NCBI GenBank assembly: GCA_017745015.1
Contig: JAGIAF010000087.1
Span: forward strand, 1 to 11,636
Source: Bdellovibrio sp.
GTDB taxonomy: Bacteria; Bdellovibrionota; Bdellovibrionia; Bdellovibrionales; Bdellovibrionaceae
Direction of reading: 5' to 3'
DNA length: 11,636 nucleotides
Positions 1-5,927 of the stretch are shown piece after piece; position 1 is the stretch's first letter; every line of letters begins with the position of its first letter. Position numbers and translations under genes: made by a program. The notes beneath the pieces are model-generated. The model did not search any database. It saw only the letters and a program-made list of their open reading frames with translations, and was not told the origin of the DNA.

Positions 1-33
1 GAGGTACGCCGTACCTTTTGGGGGTGCTGCGCG
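1..33 (-). terminator. Palindromic hairpin 3' of the nuclease-like gene
   Basis: Directly after the TAA of the 34-615 gene, at positions 3-15, sits GGTACGCCGTACC, a 5-6 bp perfect stem. It is followed on the plus strand by CTTTTGG. On the minus strand it has no clear U-tract after the stem, so an intrinsic-terminator role is weak. Its AGGTACG...CTTTTGG...TGCG pattern resembles the repeat at 4738-4775, so it may be a degenerate copy of that element. Confidence 0.35.
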
Positions 34-615
34 TTAGTGAGGCTTAGCGCACTCCCCGTTTTGTTGGCATTTTAGAAGCATCATACGCAATTGATGGACC
101 TCACGCAGGTTCAAATCGAACTCGTAAGTAAAGCCTTTCGCCACGCCACCTTGTTGGGAAATGAAGTTAAAGGGAATATTTCCCATAAACTGTTCCGCAG
201 AATAAGAACGACCGTCGTAAGAAGTAAAAATCAAAGAGCGCGGGCTCTTTTCCAAATTCCATTCAAAACGCTGTTTTTGAGACTTAGCCTTCAAAAGAGC
301 GCCATCGAAGTCTTTCCAGCATTTTACCTCTTCAAGCAAAACCACTTTGTTCGTTTGGCGATCCAAAATAATGATATCCAACTCGCCGATCGTAAGACCA
401 CCCGTGCTGTATTCCACGTCACCGGTGATTACGAATTTATCGGCAGGATAGATTTTATCCAAACGAACTCGCTCAAGTTCTTCACAAACAGCGCCATCTG
501 GATCGTAGTTCACACCAGAGTTCTTAAGAGTTTCGAAGGCCGCTTGAATGTCGCCAGCAAAAGCCAAAGTCGATGAAAGAGATAGGAAGCTGATAAGAAC
601 TAAGTTTTGAATCAT
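34..615 (-). CDS. Exported PD-(D/E)XK nuclease-like protein
   Basis: The 193-residue protein begins with a signal peptide: a hydrophobic stretch at residues 3-20 ending in AFA, with cleavage expected before Gly21. The mature part carries an acidic helix (E45/E46), then GELDIIILD at 77-85 (D80), a turn, and VVLLEEVK at 91-98 (E96, K98), followed by a Lys/Gln-rich helix (residues 107-116). That order, E...D...ExK then a helix, is the core of the PD-(D/E)XK nuclease fold and closely resembles the GEID...FVEVK core of the YraN/UPF0102 family. Four cysteines (44, 99, 183, 189) could form disulfides outside the cytoplasm. The ATG has an AAGG Shine-Dalgarno 5 nt upstream. The gene is separated from the preceding gene by a hairpin, so it probably has its own promoter, which I could not place. 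Fold membership is fairly secure; nuclease activity and substrate are inference. A degradative role against prey DNA would fit a predator. Confidence 0.72.
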   Translation of the reverse strand: MIQNLVLISFLSLSSTLAFAGDIQAAFETLKNSGVNYDPDGAVCEELERVRLDKIYPADKFVITGDVEYSTGGLTIGELDIIILDRQTNKVVLLEEVKCWKDFDGALLKAKSQKQRFEWNLEKSPRSLIFTSYDGRSYSAEQFMGNIPFNFISQQGGVAKGFTYEFDLNLREVHQLRMMLLKCQQNGECAKPH

Positions 616-653
616 GACAGCCTTGTAACCACCGCATAACGCGAAGTCATCTT

Positions 654-673
654 AAAGGTGCCAGGCCCTTTTT
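654..673 (-). terminator. Hairpin between barrel and nuclease-like genes
   Basis: AAAGG and CCTTT arms (654-658 and 667-671) enclose GC pairs, with a one-base bulge and a CAG loop. On the minus strand the stem ends in CCTTT and lies 17 bases past the stop of the 688-1542 gene, so it could end that transcript. The plus strand has the longer T-run (669-673). It may work in either direction, or be one of the dispersed GGTGCC-type palindromes. Confidence 0.4.
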
Positions 674-687
674 AGGTGTGCGCCGCA

Positions 688-1542
688 TTAGAAATCTAAA
701 CCAACTCCAAGACCGAAACCGAAGTAACTGTTCTTTTCCCAGTAATATTTAATATCTGGGCGTAAAGTCACACGATCCAAACGGAACGCCATCCCTAGAT
801 CAAATACCACCCCCAGAGTCATATCGTCTGCTGTGTAAGCATCCGCCACTCCCGGAAGTTTCAAATCAAAATGCGAGTATTTAAACAGGGGACCAAAACC
901 ATAATAAAACAAAGAATTGGGAGATTTTGGAAGGACGGTTTGAAATAAGAAGTCCGCTAAGAATATAAATCCACTTCCCGCTTCACCAGTATAGTCTTCG
1001 TAATACGAAGGCGCTCCCACGTGAAAAATCAAATTGGATTCGGTGTAAATGTCGCCAGAAAAAAGCGTATTGAAACCGTTAAACTTCAATCCGTAAAATA
1101 AAGTCTCGGCATTGCGACGACCACCCATGGTGTCTTCTATGTAGTTGATCATGTCGAGCGAAATACCGCGATAGCGAGACGCAAAGAACGGTTTACGGGA
1201 GCGGCTGTCCGTCTCTTCAGTCTCTTCAGCTTTTTCATCTGCCTTGGCATCTTTAAGCTTGATAGCTCCAGGACGAATTTCAGAATCAGCAATCCAACCC
1301 GTCACGCCAGGCTTCAGACGGATTTTATAGAACGGACCTTTTTTAGAGGTAGAAATACTGAAAACTTGCCCTTGATGAAGAGTCGCCATAACTGGCGCAT
1401 CGAAATCCGCATCTTTATAAACTTGCGCCTCATCGGCGATCACTGTCCCCTTCTGCGCTTGCGCAAAAGCAGCATTGGGAATCGCAACGATGAATAAAAA
1501 TAGAAGTCCGAAGATTCTATTTAAAACGCATGAGCCAAACAC
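688..1542 (-). CDS. Exported SH3b-domain outer-membrane beta-barrel protein
   Basis: This is a 284-residue protein if read from the GTG at 1542, which has GAGG nine bases upstream. A TTG at 1557 in the same frame would add five residues. A signal peptide covers residues 1-27 (FGLLFLFIVAI... ending AFA before QAQ). Residues about 31-92 form an SH3b-like domain, with a GTVIADEAQVYKDAD start and a TGWIADSEI end. An acidic and basic linker (about 95-117) follows. The C-terminal ~165 residues alternate aromatic and glycine-rich strands (FYGLKFNGF, GFGPLFKY, FGFGLGVGLDF) and end in Phe, the usual C-terminal signature of outer-membrane barrels. Bacterial SH3 domains often bind peptidoglycan, so the protein may link the barrel to the wall; that is inference. 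The start overlaps the end of the glycosyltransferase gene by 26 bases, implying co-translation. No enzyme motif is seen. Confidence 0.75.
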   Translation of the reverse strand: MFGSCVLNRIFGLLFLFIVAIPNAAFAQAQKGTVIADEAQVYKDADFDAPVMATLHQGQVFSISTSKKGPFYKIRLKPGVTGWIADSEIRPGAIKLKDAKADEKAEETEETDSRSRKPFFASRYRGISLDMINYIEDTMGGRRNAETLFYGLKFNGFNTLFSGDIYTESNLIFHVGAPSYYEDYTGEAGSGFIFLADFLFQTVLPKSPNSLFYYGFGPLFKYSHFDLKLPGVADAYTADDMTLGVVFDLGMAFRLDRVTLRPDIKYYWEKNSYFGFGLGVGLDF

Positions 1543-2212
1543 GCCAGAAAGCCTCAAGTACGATTTTCAAAGACATTTTAGACTGACCTACACGACGATC
1601 TTCAAATACGATTGGAGACTCAGCTCCTTTGAAGCCTTTTTTCATCGCTTTATATTTCAATTCAATTTGGAAGCTGTAGCCATTGGACTCCACAGTTGAA
1701 AGATCGATGCCTTCCAAAACTTTCTTCTTCCAAGCGTTGAAGCCACCCGTCCAATCGTTCAATGGGAAACCCAAAATCAAACGAGAGTAAATACCGCCAC
1801 CGCGAGAGATAATTTTACGCAAGATGCCCCAATTCACTGTGCGGCCACCCTCAACATAACGCGAGCCCACCGCGAAATCATTGGTAGCCAATGTTCTAAG
1901 AAGAGGCCCCAAGTCCTCCGGGCGATGAGAGAAGTCCGCGTCCATCTCTACGATGGCTTCGTAACCTTGATCCATGCCCCAACGGAAACCGGCGATATAA
2001 GCTTTGCCTAAACCCTGTTTGCCAGGACGAGAAAGAAGATTCAACTGAGGGATATTTTTTTGCATTTCACGAACGATAGCACCCGTGCCATCTGGAGAGT
2101 TGTCATCAACAACCAAAATATCTACGCCCAAATTTTGAGCAAGCACGGCTGGGACGATTGTTTGAACGTTTTCTTTTTCGTTGTAAGTCGGAATAACTAC
2201 CAAGGTTTTCAT
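1517..2212 (-). CDS. Polyprenol-phosphate mannose synthase-type family 2 glycosyltransferase
   Basis: The family transfers a sugar, usually mannose from GDP-mannose, to a polyprenyl phosphate at the cytoplasmic membrane face. The 231-residue protein has the GT2 start (KTLVVIPTYNEKEN, 2-15), a nucleotide-binding VVDDNSPDGTG (34-44), and the metal-binding DxD at D91-A-D93 within EMDADFSHRPED. It also has the Dpm1-type signatures GSRYVEGG (116-123), NW (127-128), WTGGFNAW (154-161), GYSFQIE (178-184) and EDRRVGQSKMS (204-214). It ends soon after, with no C-terminal transmembrane domains, like single-domain bacterial and human-type Dpm1 catalytic subunits. I chose ATG 2212 because the beta-strand starts there; a TTG at 2230 would add six unlikely residues. 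It lies 45 bases after the small membrane-protein gene and overlaps the barrel gene. The sugar is not proven: glucose or aminosugar transfer is possible. Confidence 0.88.
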   Translation of the reverse strand: MKTLVVIPTYNEKENVQTIVPAVLAQNLGVDILVVDDNSPDGTGAIVREMQKNIPQLNLLSRPGKQGLGKAYIAGFRWGMDQGYEAIVEMDADFSHRPEDLGPLLRTLATNDFAVGSRYVEGGRTVNWGILRKIISRGGGIYSRLILGFPLNDWTGGFNAWKKKVLEGIDLSTVESNGYSFQIELKYKAMKKGFKGAESPIVFEDRRVGQSKMSLKIVLEAFWRVWLMRFK

Positions 2213-2257
2213 GCCCCTAAAGTGGCACAATTGAACCCCAGAGGCAATGACAATGAC

Positions 2258-2698
2258 TTAGATAGATCGTGAAACGAGCTTGCCTTTACCCTTAGTTTGC
2301 AGGGCTTCAGCTTTCTTAGGGGCAATCGCTGGCAAATTAAGCGGTTTTGCGAGCAAATACTTAGGATCTTCTTTGCGGCGATCCAATTGAACTTTCACTT
2401 TTTCTGCAGCTGCTTGCGGGTCCTTCACATACATGATCGGATCAAAACCGCAGGCACGACAAACCACCGACAATCTCCAGCGAATTTGCACGAAGATTTC
2501 AGAAATTGCTAAACACACCACGAACGCAATCATCACGCGAGGATCGTATTCCTGCCAGATCGCGAACATGATCACCACTGCTGCCATGGCACTCGCGAGG
2601 ATGTTCATCACACCAATATTTTTCTTGCGATAAATATTTCGCGGCGTCTTACAGAAAGCGCAGTAACAATTGTGTTTAGGTTTGAAGAGAGCAAACAT
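2258..2698 (-). CDS. Two-helix membrane protein with cysteine knuckles, function unknown
   Basis: I do not recognise a family for this 146-residue protein. Near the N-terminus is C11-x-C13-xx-C16 in a basic context (KPKHNCYCAFCKTPRNIYRKK). Two hydrophobic segments (about 29-48 and 55-73) form a hairpin, followed at once by C80-xx-C83. A lysine- and alanine-rich tail (95-146) ends the protein. With both ends in the cytoplasm, the two cysteine clusters would come together beside the membrane and could bind one zinc ion; this is inference. The start at ATG 2698 places the cysteine cluster close to the N-terminus; an in-frame start at 2740 would add 14 residues and seems less likely. It is the first gene of the leftward cluster with the glycosyltransferase, and divergent from the barrel gene at 2778. 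Confidence 0.65.
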   Translation of the reverse strand: MFALFKPKHNCYCAFCKTPRNIYRKKNIGVMNILASAMAAVVIMFAIWQEYDPRVMIAFVVCLAISEIFVQIRWRLSVVCRACGFDPIMYVKDPQAAAEKVKVQLDRRKEDPKYLLAKPLNLPAIAPKKAEALQTKGKGKLVSRSI

Positions 2699-2743
2699 AC
2701 TTCTAGTGTGCCAAATACAAGGTCCAGAATGAAAGATCAATTT

Positions 2744-2771
2744 TTGATAAATGACAAAGCCTTGGTAGAAT
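2744..2771 (+). promoter_or_regulatory. Sigma70-type promoter, near-leaderless transcript
   Basis: TTGATA at 2744-2749 and TAGAAT at 2766-2771 are separated by 16 bases. Initiation about seven bases past the -10 box would fall on or beside the ATG at 2778. There is no Shine-Dalgarno in the few bases before that ATG, which agrees with a leaderless or nearly leaderless message. Confidence 0.5.
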
Positions 2772-2777
2772 AAGCCT

Positions 2778-3431
2778 ATGACAAAACTAAAGACGTTTCA
2801 GTTCGCTTTGATCTCTCTGGTTACTTTCACTGCCCCAACTATAGTCTGGGCCACCTCTAACTCGGATTATACCGAAGTGAGCTATGACGACCTCGTCAAC
2901 GAACTCAGCCGCAAGAAAGATACGGCTGACCAAGCTGAAAGGGCCGTCAACGCTGGTAAAGCACACTTAGGTATCGGTTACGCGAACTCCTTCTCAAGCA
3001 TCTCTGCAGCTGGCAAAACTTTCAGCCGTCACACAAGTGGCGTGCAGGTTTCCGCGGGTATGGATCTGGGCTCCCCGCGCTTCTATACAGAAGGCATCTT
3101 CCGTAACTACGGCACAAACGATAGCACCACAGAGAGCTTCTCTCTTCGCGAGTTGGACATGAAACTCGGTTACACGAACGTGATTGAAAACATTTGGAAC
3201 TACTCCCTAGCGACAGGTCTTTCTACACGTTTCATGAAATATACAAATTCTGAAACTCACGGCTCCATCGATCAAGTCACTCCAAGCTTGGTGATCTCTT
3301 CTGGTATCTTCGCGCAAATTCACCGTAATATTTCAATTGGCGCGGAAATCAGCGGTCGCACAGCTATGATCAACAACGCTCAAGACAAAGACTCCTTTGA
3401 CTTTGCCTTTCGCATAAACACCTCTCTATAA
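2778..3431 (+). CDS. Exported outer-membrane beta-barrel protein
   Basis: The 217-residue protein has a signal peptide (residues 1-25, basic MTKLK, hydrophobic core, ending VWA before TSNSD). A short charged helical segment follows (about 34-60). From residue 61 to the end there is an alternating pattern typical of a small barrel of roughly eight strands: HLGIGYANSF, SGVQVSAGMDL, RFYTEGIFRNYG, LDMKLGYTNV, YSLATGLSTRFMKY, SLVISSGIFAQI, ISIGAEISGRT, FDFAFRINTSL. It ends in Leu rather than Phe. Ligand or pore function cannot be told from sequence. It starts the rightward group and is followed after 7 bases by the lipase-like gene, so the two are probably co-transcribed. Confidence 0.72.
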   Translation: MTKLKTFQFALISLVTFTAPTIVWATSNSDYTEVSYDDLVNELSRKKDTADQAERAVNAGKAHLGIGYANSFSSISAAGKTFSRHTSGVQVSAGMDLGSPRFYTEGIFRNYGTNDSTTESFSLRELDMKLGYTNVIENIWNYSLATGLSTRFMKYTNSETHGSIDQVTPSLVISSGIFAQIHRNISIGAEISGRTAMINNAQDKDSFDFAFRINTSL

Positions 3432-3438
3432 TGAGTGG

Positions 3439-4104
3439 GTGGATGTTTTTACACTTGCTCTAAGCCTTTTCGTCGCACTTATGGCCCTGGCGGTTTTCAC
3501 CAATAAAGCCCGGGCTGCTCAACACTACTCTTCCGAACTGACTCCCAATTGCTTACTGACTCGCTGGCCCTTGTTATTTGTGACTGGTCCCCGCAGCTTT
3601 TTCTATTTCAGTGCTTATTGGAATATCTATCCGTCTTACTTGGCCGAACACGGTTATGAAGTGTTTCATTTGCGTCTGCCATGGAACAAAGGCGAACTTC
3701 GTAAGCAACGCCTGCTCGAATTTCTAAATGCTCAAGATGAAGCCGATCGTAAATATCACCTTATCGTAGACGAATACACTTTGAAGGAGTTCTCGGACCT
3801 TCTTCGTTCACAAAGACCTTCTTGTATCGTGAGCCTCACAGAAATTTCTGATCCGAATCAGAGCGGTCAGGATTCTTCTTTGCAGGGCCTTCCATTTGTT
3901 TTCGCCAACATTGAAGTGCTTCCGTCAAACAAGAGTTCTTTGTTTGTGAAATGGTGTTACTCTTTTCATCGCCTGCTGCTGACCGGAAAACATCTTCCCT
4001 CACTCTCGGCATTGGGTGCTTGTGAGGACACGAAGTTACAAAACGGTCGTCTCCTTTTAGACCGCGCTCAACTGCTCGCCGAAATGGATCTCCGCCAGGG
4101 ATAA
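3439..4104 (+). CDS. Membrane-anchored degenerate lipase-like alpha/beta-hydrolase
   Basis: The 221-residue protein starts at GTG 3439, 7 bases after the preceding stop. It has an N-terminal hydrophobic segment (3-20) that could be a signal anchor or a signal peptide cut near Ala26. Residues 44-82 (PLLFVTG... W61...GYEVFHLRLPW) match the first strands and oxyanion region of class II lipases, with TG (49-50) in place of the usual HG. After a helix, HLIVDEYTL (107-115) lies where lipases have LIGHSMGG, and VSLTEISDP (131-139) where they have VASLTTIGTPHRG. The nucleophile serine position is Glu112 and the flanking Gly/His are Val110/Asp111. It is therefore probably not an active serine hydrolase. 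The C-terminal NGRLLLDRAQ (202-211) resembles the final lipase segment near the catalytic histidine, but no histidine is there. The alignment is by eye. Function is unknown; a scaffold or binding role is possible. Confidence 0.62.
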   Translation: MDVFTLALSLFVALMALAVFTNKARAAQHYSSELTPNCLLTRWPLLFVTGPRSFFYFSAYWNIYPSYLAEHGYEVFHLRLPWNKGELRKQRLLEFLNAQDEADRKYHLIVDEYTLKEFSDLLRSQRPSCIVSLTEISDPNQSGQDSSLQGLPFVFANIEVLPSNKSSLFVKWCYSFHRLLLTGKHLPSLSALGACEDTKLQNGRLLLDRAQLLAEMDLRQG

Positions 4105-4111
4105 ATACGCC

Positions 4112-4140
4112 TTGCTATGCATGGCCCTTAGTGTTGCAAT
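4112..4140 (+). promoter_or_regulatory. Possible weak promoter before the Yip1 gene
   Basis: TTGCTA (4112-4117) and TGCAAT (4135-4140) are separated by 17 bases, each matching consensus at four of six positions. Initiation would fall close to the ATG at 4147, again with no Shine-Dalgarno. The gene may instead be read through from the one ending 42 bases upstream. Confidence 0.25.
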
Positions 4141-4146
4141 AAGTTT

Positions 4147-4713
4147 ATGAGCGACTATCGTGATGTGACACCAAATCAAAGCCCGGAATCTCTTCAAACA
4201 GTTAAAGAAGTAATTAGATACATCGTCGATTATCTTCGCCACCCGATTCAGAAAATCAAAGTTCTTCCGGATTGGAATTGGTCCACTCTAGTGATCACGT
4301 TGATCGCAGTTTCTATGGTATCAGGAGTGATCTCTGGCTTGATTCCACCAAACATCTACCGCATCGCTGGCGGCCTGATCGTAGCCCCGATGGTAGGCAC
4401 TGTGACGTCATTTGTCGGCGCCCTATTCATTTACTACTACTTCCAAGTCTTCGAAAAAAGAACCTGCTCATTCCGCAAGATCTTCACATTGATCTTGTTC
4501 GCAAACATCCCGTTCTTCATTTTCCAAACAGGCTCTGAACTGATCCCACCAATCACTCTAGTAGGATTCGCCTTCACCGCATTACTAATGGCAGTCGGCT
4601 TAACCGAAAACTTCCAAATGGACAAACGCCGCTCCCTAAGACTGGTAACAATCCTCTTCGCCATCGTCTTCATCCTATGGCTCTACAACCGCATCGAAGT
4701 CGCAAGAATGTAG
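4147..4713 (+). CDS. Yip1-family multi-pass membrane protein
   Basis: This 188-residue integral membrane protein has about five helices (near 46-66, 72-100, 111-127, 133-153 and 164-182) and a soluble N-terminal ~40 residues. The opening ...IVDYLRHPIQKIKVLPDWNW, a Gly-rich second helix (GGLIVAPMVGTVTSFVGALF), the FEKRTCSFRKIFTLILFANIPF block and the short basic loop DKRRS are typical of bacterial Yip1-domain proteins. No enzymatic residues are known for the family in bacteria, and its role there is unclear. The last third uses more C-ending and CTA/TTA leucine codons than the upstream genes. It is the last rightward gene before the island containing the metallopeptidase. Confidence 0.75.
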   Translation: MSDYRDVTPNQSPESLQTVKEVIRYIVDYLRHPIQKIKVLPDWNWSTLVITLIAVSMVSGVISGLIPPNIYRIAGGLIVAPMVGTVTSFVGALFIYYYFQVFEKRTCSFRKIFTLILFANIPFFIFQTGSELIPPITLVGFAFTALLMAVGLTENFQMDKRRSLRLVTILFAIVFILWLYNRIEVARM

Positions 4714-4716
4714 TCC

Positions 4717-4735
4717 CGAGCGCCACCGGCGCTCG
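4717..4735 (+). terminator. GC-rich hairpin after the Yip1 gene
   Basis: CGAGCGCC, loop ACC, GGCGCTCG gives a perfect 8-bp stem beginning three bases after the stop codon. There is no immediate T-run; the nearest is TTTT at 4752-4755, inside the repeat that follows. It may end transcription weakly or protect the 3' end. Confidence 0.45.
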
Positions 4736-4737
4736 CA

Positions 4738-4775
4738 AGGTACGGACACACTTTTGGTAGCAATACTGCGTCAAT
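4738..4775 (+). repeat. Intergenic repeat, intact copy
   Basis: The 38 bases from AGGTACGG to GCGTCAAT recur in inverted orientation, split, at 6061-5955. The left 17 bases match at 16 positions and the right 24 (TTTTGGTAGCAA onward) at 21. Like the other copy, it lies just 3' of a gene (Yip1) in the same reading direction. No ORF or known element is recognised in it. Confidence 0.65.
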
Positions 4776-4965
4776 CTTTACTTCCGCATCTGCAACTATC
4801 TGCATCGCAAAAAAATGAAGCCGGCACCTTTTGGTGACCGGGTTCAAGCCCCGTTAATCACCCCAACTTTCCAAAGCATAAATCAGTTCACCTAATCTTA
4901 ATATTCAGCCGGAACACCCCGGGAGCGATTTTCCCATGAAAAGGCTGCTTCCTTTAAACGAATTC
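4776..4965. other. Non-coding stretch with a tRNA 3'-end-like fragment
   Basis: There is no convincing gene here. At 4821-4841 a bulged 8-bp hairpin occurs (CCGG-CACC, TTTT loop, GGTG-A-CCGG). Overlapping it, 4838-4865 reads like the end of a tRNA: CCGGG, the T-loop TTCAAGC (4843-4849), CCCGT, seven bases, then CCCCA. Four of five T-stem pairs form. I find no matching 5' acceptor strand or anticodon arm upstream, so it is not a working tRNA. It could be a relic, an attachment-site remnant, or chance. Confidence 0.25.
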
Positions 4966-4993
4966 TTGCTGATACCTTTCCTAGAGTGATAAT
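4966..4993 (+). promoter_or_regulatory. Sigma70-type promoter of the metallopeptidase gene
   Basis: TTGCTG (4966-4971) and GATAAT (4988-4993, preceded by a T) are separated by 16 bases. The predicted start near 5000 leaves a leader of about 14 bases that holds the GAGG Shine-Dalgarno at 5005-5008, five bases before the GTG start. Confidence 0.5.
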
Positions 4994-5013
4994 CCTGCAC
5001 CCGTGAGGTTGCC

Positions 5014-5916
5014 GTGAGAATATTAACACTTATTGCCGGTTTGTTTCTAACTCTGCCCGTCTTTGCGATGAATTTGCAGGTGGTTACCCGCAAAAATTTA
5101 AGATTCTCAAATCCAAATTTACAAATCACAGCGCGAGCATCCGAAACCTTTGAAATAGACTCTTCCGCGCCAGAATACGAAGCGCTCGTAAAAGAATCCG
5201 CTCTCAAAGTCATCGCTCTATTGCCGGAGCAATACCAAACCGGAAACCTCACCATTAACATTGAAAGCTCCGGAACATTCATAGATCCCACGGGTTTTGA
5301 AGAGAACATTCCTCTGTCGGTCCTACTTTCTGTAGAAATGCCAGAAGTGAATCAAATCCGTATCTGTAACCACGAATTAAAAACTGACTTGATCTCAACA
5401 CGATCATTAGTGAGTCATGAAGTAGGTCACGTCATTATCTCTCGTCTTTGGGATGCTTCTGGTAAAATAGAACACGGCGATTGGGCTTGGAAAAAATCAA
5501 TCTACGAAGGTGTCGCTGACTACATAGCTGCAACAGCGACCAATCAAACAAGTGGCGGAACTAACTGGTGGGACCGAGATGTCCTACGCTATAAATCTTT
5601 TGAAGAAGCAAACAAGCAAACGTTACTTGCGACTGTCGAAGCTGTTAAAGCAGCCTACGCTAAAGACGGTTTATTGAAATTTAGAAGTTACCAAAACTTG
5701 ATATCTTCGCTTGAAGCAGAGCTGAGCGAACTACCAACCCCTCCCGCTGACTCCAATGCCATCGGTTCATGGCTCGCCGGCCAACTTTGGTTGTTAAATC
5801 AAGAATACGGAAAGGATAAGGTCCTCAGCGCAGTTTTTAAAATTGCACTCACGGGGGACAAGAAATCTGATCCTCAAGCCTTCGTTGAAGAAGTACGAAA
5901 TCTGCTAACTCGCTGA
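5014..5916 (+). CDS. Exported gluzincin-type zinc metallopeptidase
   Basis: The 300-residue protein starts with GTG, supported by GAGG five bases upstream. A signal peptide (1-18, ending VFA before MN) sends it out of the cytoplasm. Residues 131-143 read SLVSHEVGHVIIS: H135 and H139 are the zinc ligands and E136 the general base of an HExxH site. The downstream helix SIYEGVADYIAA (162-173) supplies E165, the third ligand, in an E-G-x-A-D context typical of gluzincins (thermolysin/M1-like). The N-terminal ~125 residues are mixed alpha/beta with one cysteine (C118); the C-terminal third is mostly helical. The family is not closer to a named one that I can recognise. It stands alone with its own promoter and terminator, between inverted repeats. 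The substrate is unknown; a periplasmic or prey-directed protease is plausible. The active site looks intact. Confidence 0.8.
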   Translation: MRILTLIAGLFLTLPVFAMNLQVVTRKNLRFSNPNLQITARASETFEIDSSAPEYEALVKESALKVIALLPEQYQTGNLTINIESSGTFIDPTGFEENIPLSVLLSVEMPEVNQIRICNHELKTDLISTRSLVSHEVGHVIISRLWDASGKIEHGDWAWKKSIYEGVADYIAATATNQTSGGTNWWDRDVLRYKSFEEANKQTLLATVEAVKAAYAKDGLLKFRSYQNLISSLEAELSELPTPPADSNAIGSWLAGQLWLLNQEYGKDKVLSAVFKIALTGDKKSDPQAFVEEVRNLLTR

Positions 5917-5927
5917 AATAAAAAAAA

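Noticed and set aside
91..576. Plus-strand open frame opposite the nuclease-like gene
   Set aside because: Shadow frame; the minus-strand protein has a signal peptide and a recognisable catalytic pattern.
1543..1557. TTG start for the SH3b-barrel gene
   Set aside because: The GTG 15 bases downstream has GAGG at proper spacing and still leaves a full signal peptide, while that GAGG would lie inside the coding region of the TTG form.
2223..2240. TGGCAC word resembling a sigma54 -24 box
   Set aside because: The -12 position has AACC instead of TTGC, and the orientation would point away from the nearby gene.
4821..4865. A complete tRNA gene
   Set aside because: Only the T-arm and a CCA-like end are present; no acceptor 5' strand, D-arm or anticodon arm can be folded upstream.
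4905..5309. Minus-strand open frame overlapping the metallopeptidase start
   Set aside because: It covers the promoter, Shine-Dalgarno and signal peptide of a well-supported plus-strand gene and shows no motif.
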